This document shows positions 17,359 to 27,500 of a stretch of DNA of 64,000 nt, piece after piece. The notes below the pieces were generated by a model. It had not been told where the DNA came from and ran no database searches. It saw only the letters and a program-made list of their open reading frames with translations. Each line of letters opens with the position of its first letter. Position 1 is the stretch's first letter. The position numbers were made by a program, and so were the translations under genes. The stretch comes from an uncultured Caryophanales bacterium (lineage in GTDB: Bacteria; Bacillota_I; Bacilli_A; Acholeplasmatales; Anaeroplasmataceae). Location of the stretch: contig CAMOUK010000001.1 of the NCBI GenBank assembly GCA_946626535.1, forward strand, positions 62,001 through 126,000. The letters are read 5' to 3'.

Positions 17359-19959
17359 CTATTTTACTAATTCGATATTCCAAATTTGTTCAAGTGGTGA
17401 TGTATATGGGTTAACATCATCAGTTAAACCTGTAATAGCCTTTGAATTATACGCATAAAGAGTCTTTCTTTGGTAAACAGGTAATTCTACAGCTAAATCT
17501 AAAACATAGCCCATAGCTTCTTCATATAATGCTTTTCTGCTTGCTTGATCTGTGATTTCTCTTGCATCATCAATAATTGCAGATAATTCAGATATGATTC
17601 TATTTTCTTCTTTATACTTAGATTGATTATTTAAGATTTCACGATAACCCCAAGCATAAACTGAAGTTGCACTTGAATTCTTGTGATAAACTTGATACAT
17701 ATCAGGATCAATTGTTGAACCCCAAGCTGCTGCCCAAACTTCTAATGAACCTGTTGCTAGCTTAGTTAATGCTTGTGAATCAGCCTTAACTTCTACATTC
17801 CAACCTAATTCATTTAAAATTTCAGCTGCTTGCTTAAATACTGTATATGTAGGGTGTTCAGTAATTGAAGCACCAGCAATTGTAAACTTAATCTTTAAGC
17901 TTGCATCACCGCTAGATACACCTGCTGCAGTCATATACTTTCTAATCTTTGACTTAGCTGCTTCTAAGCCAGTCCATTGAGTATAATCCTTACCATTAGA
18001 CTTTGATGTCTTACCATCATCCTCATAAGGATATGCCCAGCTTACTGTTGACATAGGCCAATCAATATTCTTACAAGTACCAGCTTCATAATATTCTAAT
18101 GCTAATGATGTTTGCATTGCAGACATAATAGCCTTTCTAATATTAACATTAGCTACCTTACCAGCATTAATACCGATATAACCATAACCTAATTGCCATG
18201 TATCTAATTTCTTAATTCCTTGTGCGCTTAAGCTTGTTAATCTTTCAGCATTAGCCTTAGTGAATTGAGGAGTAACGAAATCTACTTCTCCTGAAGCTAA
18301 TTTGTCGATAGCGTTAGCACTAGAAATAATTTGGAATCTTAATTTTTCAGTTTTTACTGGGAACATGAAATTAGGATTTGCTTTATAGTAGATAACATTG
18401 CTTCTTACGAAGTTTTCACCAGCAGGATTATCATTATTATTTTCATCAGTAGCTTGATATGCACCAGCACCAACAGGTACTTCAACATGTTGTTGAGATT
18501 GAATTACCTTGCTTTGGAAATCACTTGAAGCATATTCAACGCCAAACTTATTATTTACAATATCAATTTCTCTTCCATTTGGATGAGAAGCATCAGCTGT
18601 GTAATAATGAGCAGGTGCTACAGTAAATCCGAAGTTATAAATAGCCTTTGGATCTTGACCATCTAAAGTGATTTGTAATACATCATAAGTTGTAGCATCC
18701 TTTACTGAACCATCAGTATTATGATCATGACATACATTGTACTTTACACCATTAATTTCTACTGATTGAGTATCTGTTGTATGACCTAAAGATACGATAC
18801 CTGAAATATTCTTATATGTTAGACCACTATCACCTGAAACGTTGTTATGGATGATAACATCTCTTGCAGCGCCAGTAAAAATTGTAGTTAATGTACCTGC
18901 TGTTCCCCAATAAGATAAAACATTATTTAATTGAGTCTTTACATAGTCTGAATATACTCTATTAATAGCTGCTTCTTCAGTAGAATAAGTATTTACAATA
19001 TCAGTATTTTCAAACTTAGTAATTTCAGTTTTATCCTTCTTGCCTTGAACTTCCTTATAAACTGGAGTGATATATCCTTCAAATAAGAAGAATTTGAAAA
19101 CATCATTTTGTAATTCATTAGCCCATTTCTTATAAGGATCAGTAGTTAAATCATAAGCTTCCTTAGCAGCTAAGTAATCTGACTTTAACTCATCCTTAAA
19201 TGTAGATAAGGCAAGTTCATAATCTTCAGTTAATTTTTTTCTATAATCAGCTGCAGTGAATGTTTTTTGTTCTTCTTGAGTAGCTACTGCTGCCTTATAG
19301 CCTTCATTAACTTCCCAGTTATTGATTGCAGCCTTCATACCAGCTTCATTTAATGAATAGCTGTTTTGAGTTCCCTCAACTAGACCATTATCTTCAAATA
19401 CATAGATTAATTCTTCAATTCTTGATTGTGCTAAAGCTGTTGCTTGTAATGAGATAGCATCTTCAGCTTGTGATGTAGAACCAGAATAATCCTTTTGAGT
19501 TCTATATTGAGTTAAACCCTTAATCTTAATTGAATACATAGTTGATGAACCAGTATAAACTGGATCTAAGTATTCATACATATTAAATAATACATCGTTC
19601 ATTGTTAATGCGACGCCATCAGAGAACTTAAGATTGTTCTTAAGTACAAATGTATAAACTGAGTCGTCATCAACTAGTTCTTGCTTATATGCCTTTACAA
19701 CAGTAGGTAGGTCATCGCCACAAGCTGTTTGACCTTTTCTATCTGTAGTTAACATACCAATTTGAGTCATACCAGTTACTTCTTGGTCTGCTCCTGAGGT
19801 AGCATAGAATGGATTATATAATCCACTAACATCATCAGACATTAGAACTATACTATCCTTCTTACTAGTATTATCTCCACCGCAAGAAGCTAATGTTAAA
19901 GCTGTTGCACCAACGAAGATAGCACTAAGTGTTCTAGATAAAAATCTTCTTCTTTTCAT
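17359..19959 (-). CDS. oppA: Oligopeptide-binding lipoprotein OppA, oversized
   Basis: Substrate-binding protein (SBP_bac_5 type) that captures peptides outside the membrane and delivers them to OppBC. The N terminus is a lipoprotein signal, with basic residues, a hydrophobic core and the lipobox TLASC, so the mature protein is tethered by Cys-linked lipid. Family features include FVLKNNLKFSDGVALTMNDV near residue 110 and, late in the protein, KIKFTIAGASITEHPTYTVF and AWGSTIDPDMYQVYH. At 866 residues it is much longer than typical OppA (about 540-600). The extra length is mainly a Lys/Glu/Ala-rich segment and further insertions around residues 150-430. It follows the 511-residue lipoprotein gene by 14 bases. 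Confidence 0.9.
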   Translation of the reverse strand: MKRRRFLSRTLSAIFVGATALTLASCGGDNTSKKDSIVLMSDDVSGLYNPFYATSGADQEVTGMTQIGMLTTDRKGQTACGDDLPTVVKAYKQELVDDDSVYTFVLKNNLKFSDGVALTMNDVLFNMYEYLDPVYTGSSTMYSIKIKGLTQYRTQKDYSGSTSQAEDAISLQATALAQSRIEELIYVFEDNGLVEGTQNSYSLNEAGMKAAINNWEVNEGYKAAVATQEEQKTFTAADYRKKLTEDYELALSTFKDELKSDYLAAKEAYDLTTDPYKKWANELQNDVFKFFLFEGYITPVYKEVQGKKDKTEITKFENTDIVNTYSTEEAAINRVYSDYVKTQLNNVLSYWGTAGTLTTIFTGAARDVIIHNNVSGDSGLTYKNISGIVSLGHTTDTQSVEINGVKYNVCHDHNTDGSVKDATTYDVLQITLDGQDPKAIYNFGFTVAPAHYYTADASHPNGREIDIVNNKFGVEYASSDFQSKVIQSQQHVEVPVGAGAYQATDENNNDNPAGENFVRSNVIYYKANPNFMFPVKTEKLRFQIISSANAIDKLASGEVDFVTPQFTKANAERLTSLSAQGIKKLDTWQLGYGYIGINAGKVANVNIRKAIMSAMQTSLALEYYEAGTCKNIDWPMSTVSWAYPYEDDGKTSKSNGKDYTQWTGLEAAKSKIRKYMTAAGVSSGDASLKIKFTIAGASITEHPTYTVFKQAAEILNELGWNVEVKADSQALTKLATGSLEVWAAAWGSTIDPDMYQVYHKNSSATSVYAWGYREILNNQSKYKEENRIISELSAIIDDAREITDQASRKALYEEAMGYVLDLAVELPVYQRKTLYAYNSKAITGLTDDVNPYTSPLEQIWNIELVK

Positions 19960-19973
19960 TTTTAATCCCCCTA

Positions 19974-21509
19974 TTATTGAATTTCGTATTTTTCATTGTC
20001 AAAATATGAACTACTTGTTGAAGTTAAAGTTAAGACAATCACACTGTCGTTTATTATAACATTTTCAGGGTCAATCGTAAACTTATATTTTGCTCGATCT
20101 TCCCTGTAAATACCATAAACTGTTAAATGGATAGTTCCTACAGTAATACCTTCGGTATTTCCTGTTGCCACTAAGTTAATTTCAGTAGATGATTCAGGAG
20201 CAATATTTCCAATTAAAATACTACCTGTTAAGCTAACATTTGTTAAAGTAGCATTATCGTCAATCTTACCAGCAAATAGACCAAATGCTGAATTCATATT
20301 TCTATTACCTATTGATTGTAAATCTAATGTAGCATTTTCAAAATTGATATTTTCAATTACAGCCTCATTAGATAATTGACCAAAGATACCAGCAAATTTA
20401 ACTGTTTTTTCCTCATTATGAGTAACATTAACATTTTTAATTTTTACAACTTCACCATTTGCTGATGAAATCTTTCCATTAAATGTACCCTTAGAGAATA
20501 ACTTAGGCCATTCCTTACCTTCAAAATCAAGATCATTTTGAATAACATAATTACCATTTAAATCTGGATTATTAATTAATTGATCAGCGCTACTAATGTA
20601 ATAAGTTACACCATTTTCAAAAGATACATAAACCTTTTGATTTGGATTAACTGACTTACCAGTTTCATAATCAATATAGCCTTGATGTTCAAATGAATCT
20701 GTAATTTCAGTTGTCTTACTACTATCAGTATAAGCCTTCTTAAATGTCTTACCTTCAAGTGATGGGAAAGTATATGTTGAATTATTATGGTATTTATGAG
20801 TATAAACCATAGTTCCTTCTACATATCTTGGTACCCAAATAGTATCCTTATCATATGTTGACGAACCCTCTTGATTAGTAGTCATATAATCGAAAGATGT
20901 TGAATCATATTTTTCCCAACTTCCTTCATTGTCATAATAATAATCAAAAGTGAAATATTCTGACCAAACAGCATATAAAGTCATTTCATATTCCTTCATA
21001 TCGCTCTTATAGTCAACTGTGTCATTTTCAAAATCCCAATGACCAGAATATTCATATAAAGGTTCAGATTTTACTGTCTTATCATTTTTTAAATAATATT
21101 CATTATTTACTAATTCTAGCTCTTGTCCTTCTGCGTTAACTACATTACCACTAGCATTAGTTTTAGCAGTTTTATTTTTATACCAACCAACTAAGAAACT
21201 ATTAGTTTTAGTAATATAAACTCCTTCACTACCACCAGTAGGTCTTTTTGGATCAGTTGGACTAAGAAGCTTGATATGCTTAGTCCCTTGATTATCAGCT
21301 TGATAATCGTTAGGATTAAACATATCAATTAGTGTTATACCTTCTCTATTAAGGTATGTTCCGCCGTTAGCATCATAGGTAATCTTAATTACCTTTCCGC
21401 TATTTTTAGCTTCTTGAATCTTTGTTTTACTTGTACAGCTTGCAAGAAGAATGATAAACAAGCCAAATATCACAAATAAACTTATTCTTCTTATAATACT
21501 TTTATTCAT
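19974..21509 (-). CDS. Surface lipoprotein with InlB-type B repeat
   Basis: Lipoprotein of 511 residues with lipobox LLASC after a hydrophobic signal of about 20 residues. Residues 40-125 resemble an InlB B-repeat (KITYDANGGTYLNREG, then FLVGWYKNKTA), but with a long loop inside. A second partial copy may be split around LYAVWSEYF. Later comes a region like the right-handed beta-solenoid GLUG-type segments: ISSADQLINNPDLNGNYVIQ, NDLDFEGKEWPKLFSKGTFN and FGLFAGKIDDNATLTNVSL. Such domains occur in secreted adhesins of gut Bacillota. It starts inside the protease stop (TAATG), so it is coupled to that gene. Its partner or ligand is unknown. Confidence 0.75.
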   Translation of the reverse strand: MNKSIIRRISLFVIFGLFIILLASCTSKTKIQEAKNSGKVIKITYDANGGTYLNREGITLIDMFNPNDYQADNQGTKHIKLLSPTDPKRPTGGSEGVYITKTNSFLVGWYKNKTAKTNASGNVVNAEGQELELVNNEYYLKNDKTVKSEPLYEYSGHWDFENDTVDYKSDMKEYEMTLYAVWSEYFTFDYYYDNEGSWEKYDSTSFDYMTTNQEGSSTYDKDTIWVPRYVEGTMVYTHKYHNNSTYTFPSLEGKTFKKAYTDSSKTTEITDSFEHQGYIDYETGKSVNPNQKVYVSFENGVTYYISSADQLINNPDLNGNYVIQNDLDFEGKEWPKLFSKGTFNGKISSANGEVVKIKNVNVTHNEEKTVKFAGIFGQLSNEAVIENINFENATLDLQSIGNRNMNSAFGLFAGKIDDNATLTNVSLTGSILIGNIAPESSTEINLVATGNTEGITVGTIHLTVYGIYREDRAKYKFTIDPENVIINDSVIVLTLTSTSSSYFDNEKYEIQ

Positions 21510-24500
21510 TATTTATCATCTTCCTCAGCATCTAATTCACTATTTTCTTTTACTTCAAACTTTTCTTTAGGCTTCTTTTCTTCTAATTTTTCTTTTTCTT
21601 TTTCAGAAGCTTCACCCTTATAAGCTTTAAGTTTATATAACAATATTACAACAACAGTAATTGCTGCTAATAAAATAATTAATGCGATAACTAGACCAAC
21701 CCAATTATTCTTCATGAACTTAGCAAAACCATTTTCAGCTGGAACCTCAGGCTCAACTGGTTGTGGAGCTGGAGTTTGTTGACTCTTTAAGTATTCAATA
21801 GTTGATTCAGCCTTTTCTAATGTTTCAAGGTTATTAACTAATGATTTTTGATCTAATAAAGCGATATTATCGTAAGCTTGTCTTACTGCCTTTACTAAAG
21901 CTTCATTATCTAAAGTAATAGTATTTGGTAATTTATTAATTAATGAAATTACATTTAGTGTTTCACTTGTTGGAGCAGTGCTACCATTAATAGCTGTACC
22001 AAAATATTGTGAGAAAATGAATGAATCATAATTCTTACCATTAACAGGCTTAACCATTATAAATTTATATGGTAGTTTACCAATATAGCCAGCGAAATTG
22101 TTTCCATAATAGAAATTAGTCATATCGCTTGCAGCATTCCACATATAATATTTAGAAATACCTAAGCCAGTGTATGAACCAATGTTACCACTTAAAGGTA
22201 AAGAATCAGGTGTAGCATAGCTTGCATCATATTCTTCTTCTAAAAGTGGAGCATTGTAGCTCTTAAATGTAACTGTTAATAAATAATCACATTCATAGAA
22301 AGCACCTGCACCAATTGCTGCTAGGTTTTGGGATAATACTACATTTTCAATACCAGATGCAGCAAAAGCATAATCTGAAATTCTAACAGTATTATCTAAA
22401 ACCTCATAGTCATAAAAACTACTATTAGTTGGATAGCTTACTAGCTCATATCCATTATTAACAACTCTATATAAAACACCACTTGATACAAATACATAAT
22501 CATTTAGCTTATAATCATTTTCGTATTCAACATCTACTACTGTACCATTAAATATTACTTCTTTTTCTAATCCAAATGTTTCAATTGGACAATAAGCAAA
22601 TGGGTTTTCACCTAATGATACTAAAGCTTCTCCAAATACTACTTTTTCTAATGTAGAATTAGCAAATGCCTTTGTACCAATATGTGAACAATTATCTAAT
22701 AAAATTGAAGTTAAGCTTGTTTTATAGAATGCATAATCACCAAGCATAGCAATATATTCAGAACCATCAACTGTAACTAGCTTAGCACAATCGCTAAATG
22801 CAGAATTATCAATTACAACATCAGTTCCAAATTCAATAGCTTCTAGCTTAGTACCAGCAAATGCATTCTCACCAATAAATTCAACATTAGTTAAATCGAT
22901 ATTCTTAATTCCACTTAGATAGAATGCTTGATCACCGATTTTCTTAATGTTTTCATTTAATGTAATAGTTACAAGATTATTACAGTTAGCAAACATTTGA
23001 GAACCAATTTCAGTCATAGTAGCTGATAATGTAACAGTTGTAAGTGCATTATTACCTGCAAATACACCCTTACCAACACTTTCAACATTTGTTAAATCAA
23101 CTGAAGTAAATTGTGGTCCAAAGCAGCTATAAATATAGCCTGTATACTTTTCTTTTGAGTTTTCATAATAGTAATCTAAGGCATAGCTTAATGAGCTATC
23201 TAAAGCACGAATATCTCTTACTCTAGCACCTGAGAATGCATAATCACCAATTGATTTAGCATTTGATAAATCGATGCTATTTAATGAAGAACAGCTATAG
23301 AATGCTTGGCTTCCAATAACAGCATTTTCACCTAATGTAACATTAGCAAGCTTAACATTACCATTAAATGCGTTAGCACCTACTTTTACGTTATTTCCTA
23401 AAACTAATCCTTCTAACGCTGAATTAGCACCATCAACCATCTTATATCTATAACAAGTATAAGTCTTAACTACGTCACCATTTTCATCTAATACGTCGTA
23501 ATTATATAGTTCATAATGGCTTAATGATTCAGTGTTCTCATATGTATAATTTGTAACCGGACAGTAGAATGCGTATTCACCAATTTCAACATTATTACCA
23601 ATTGTAATAGTCTTTAATGATGTATTTAAGGCAAATGCTCTATTACCAATCTTAACACCATCTTTAATACTTAAATCTTCTAATGATGTATAACAGAAAG
23701 CATACTCTCCAACTTCTGTTAAATGCTCTAAATTACCGATTGTAGTAAGCTTTGTATTAGCAAATGCATATTTACCAACAACTTCAACATTAGGCATTTC
23801 TACAGTTCTTAAATTTGTACAGCTATAGAATGCATAATCACCAATTTCTGTAACATTAGGTAATACTAAAGTAAATACCTTCTTATTACCAGTAAATGCA
23901 CCATTACCAATCTTAGTTGCTGTAGATGTAATAGTATTTGAAGCACCAACATAATTTGGAGCTGATAAAATTAATTCATTATCCTTTAATACTAAAGCAC
24001 CATCTGCTTCTAATGTTAAATATGGATTCTTAGGACTTACCTTAAATGCTGAAACATTAGTATTACTAAATGCTCCCTCACCGATAACTGCAACATCTGC
24101 ACCAAATGTAACATCAGTTAATTCTGTGCATCCAGCAAATACGCCAGATGGAATAACAGATGCGTTAATATTAACTGAAGCTAATCTCTTACAATTGCCA
24201 AATACGTTTGTTGCAATCTTCATCTTCTTAGCTTTAAATTGTACACTTGTTAATAATTCATTATCAGCAAATGCACCTTCAGATAAGCTTTGTGCACATG
24301 CTGGTAAAACAACACTTGCAAGCTTACAATTTTGGAATGCATATGTACCAATTGATACAGTAGATGCAAAATTTAATTCCTCTAATGGACAATTAGCAAA
24401 TGCTTTTTCATTGATGAACTTAACATTTTCTAAATTAATCTTCTTTAAAGCTGTACAGTTATAGAAAGCACCTACACCAATTCTAGTTAATGTAGATGGT

Positions 24501-27500
24501 AATACGACCTCTTCTAACGCTGTTAAATTAGCGAATGCGTATTGGTTAATAGTTGTTACACCTTCAGGAATAATAACCTTTGTGATTGTATCTTCACCAA
24601 TATACATCTGCTTAATGTAATATGGATCTTCCTCATCTATTACATCGCCAGCCTCTAAATCCTTATCAACATATTCATAATTAGAGAATGCATATTGATT
24701 AATAGTTGTAATTCCTCTATCACCAGGTATAGTAACTGTTCCACCTAAACCCTTATATGATTGTAGATAGATTGACATTATATCAAATGGTTCTTTTACC
24801 TTAATTGTAATCTTTGCAGAATATAGGGTAGTCTTACCATCGAATAATACGTTTGCCATTACAGTAGTATTACCTTTTACCTGAGCAGTAATAGTACCAT
24901 CTTCTGTAACTGTTGCAATTTTTGAGTTTGATGTCTTAAATTGAACATCAGTTAAGTTAGGGAAATACGAATCTAATACATATTCAATCTTAACTGTTTC
25001 TGATGGGAACATTGATAAAGTGATTGTATCACCAAAATCATATTTTCCACCTGTAACACCAATTTCTCTATCTGAGCTATTTACAGCATAATATGCTTTA
25101 ACTGTTTCATAGCCTGTAATTTCAAATTTACTAATTTCAGGAACTGAATAATTTACATATCCTTCATCACCAGGTGCTAAAACTGTAACATTTAATGTAG
25201 CAGTTATTAATTCACCCTCTGCATTATAGCCTTTAGCTGTAATTGTTCCTGTTCCATTCTTTTTAGCAACTAAAACATTATTAACAACTGTGATAATCTC
25301 ATCATCTGTTGATTCAAAATCTAATGTTTGAATCCATGAATCAGCTGGATATACCTTTAAGGCTTTAGTTAAGTCTAAAGTTTCATTTGGACTTAGCTTA
25401 ATATCATCATCTTCAAAATACATATAATTAATATCATCTGGAAGAGATATTTCATATGTAGCAGAATTCATTGCATAGTCATAAACATTAACAATAAATG
25501 TATTTGTGTTTTCTAATACTGTTGATGAACCATCAGTATTATATTTAATTCCACAAGAATTCTTTATATCAGCAATATAATCAGTTAAATTAATTGTTAC
25601 AACTGAAGTTGAATTATATTCAGAATATACTGGAGTAACATACTTACCAAAGCTATTCATAGTAAATGTATATTGAGAACCCTCTGGAGCTCTTGTAATT
25701 TGACCAATTTGAGCACCCATTGTATAGTGGTTATCATAAATATACAAATCAGCATATAATGATGTCTTTTGAGATGATCTATCATATTCTGTTCTATATA
25801 CACAATCAGTAACAATTGGAGCTTCAAAATCTACATAGAATGGGAAAGTAAATGTATTTCTCTTATTATGTTGTTCGCCTTCCCAGTCGATGAATGCTGT
25901 AAGTTTACAAATATATCTAGTATTATTTCTTAATTCATTTTTCATGATATCGTATTCGATATCAATAGATGATGCATAAATAGTTGAACCACTATCTGAT
26001 GATTTACGTTGGTTAGTAACTAACTTAGTATAAACTAATTCACCAGTAGATTCTTCTACTATTTGAACATAAACATTTTTAGCATTTCTAAGTAGACCAG
26101 CATTTACAGATCTAATAGATGAAATAGTTGAACCACTTTCACCTATATTTTGATTTGAAACAGCAATCTTATCCTTAGATGCAGCAATTTGAGTATTCTT
26201 TGGATCTTGTACGAAATAATATGTACCTAATGTAGAAATATAATCACTATATAAGCCACCAATTACTCTTGTAGCGTAAGCATCTTCCATAAGCTTATCT
26301 TCTTCATCGATACCAGCATTGATTTCATCAACGTTTGTATCGTAATATTCTTCATCGAAAATTGGAGCTTCTGTCCAATCACCATAGAATCCTAGGAATG
26401 GAACATTTAAGTTAACCTTAGTTTCACCCTTAGCTGTTAAGCAGATGAAGCCTTCAACATACATACCATTTTCAAATGATTTATTTAAATAAGCCTTATC
26501 TTCATCAGATAATGTAACCTTAATTGAAATTGTTGCAGTTGAACCTTGAGAAACAGTAATACTATTTTCTGCTACTTCAGCACCAGTTGCTGAAACAACT
26601 TCTACCTTAGCACCAGAAAGCTTATATGCTTGATTTGTAACTGTAGTTTCACCATGAGATGTATAAGTTGTACTTACACCCTCAGTTAATGCTATAACAC
26701 TTAAATCATATGTTTGAGCCTTTGATGTTAAATTATTAACAGCAAATTTCATCTCATATACGCCTGTTCTATTCTTGTCATCACCAAGCTCAAATTTAGC
26801 CTTATTCATCTTATTATCATTCTTATCATAAGTTGAAATATAAGCTTCTGAAGTTGTTGATTTATCGATAGAAACTAAACCAGCACCCTGCTTTCTAACA
26901 GCTGAAGGTAGACCATTCTTATCATAAACGATATCAGCAGTAGACATAACTAATTGATTTGCAATATCAGTTACTTCATTTGCTGATAAATTGGTTCCAA
27001 ATACGCCACTATATTTAACATATTGATAAATTAAAGCAGCAGCACCAGCCATATTTGGACAAGCCATTGATGTACCAGATAGTCTTTCATAGCCTTGACC
27101 AGGAATAGCTGAATAGATTTGTCCACCGTGAGCTGTAATTTCTGGTTTAATCTTTAAATCAGAAGTTGGACCCCAAGATGAGAAATCTGACATAAATGGA
27201 CCAGCTACTTGGCTCTTCTTAATAGATAATTTACCAACCTTAGTTTCTTTATCAATCTTAGAAATTAAGAATTCACCATCATCTTGTGATAATGAACATA
27301 CAGCACCGATATTAGCACCAACTGCCATTGAGATAGAACCTGATACATTATTATAAATAATGATACCAGCAGCGCCCTTTTCAATTAAGGCAACTCTTAC
27401 CTTATCTTCAAATGTAGTTTGTCCACGCTTTACTAATACAATTTTACCTTCATAATAAGAATCTTCTTCTGGATAATCTGATGATCTACCTACACCAGGG

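Noticed and set aside
24126..24464. Plus-strand open frames inside the surface genes (also at 45917, 46424, 50015 and elsewhere)
   Set aside because: They are the reverse complements of repeat-coding sequence, lack ribosome binding sites and promoters, and their composition follows the repeats on the minus strand.
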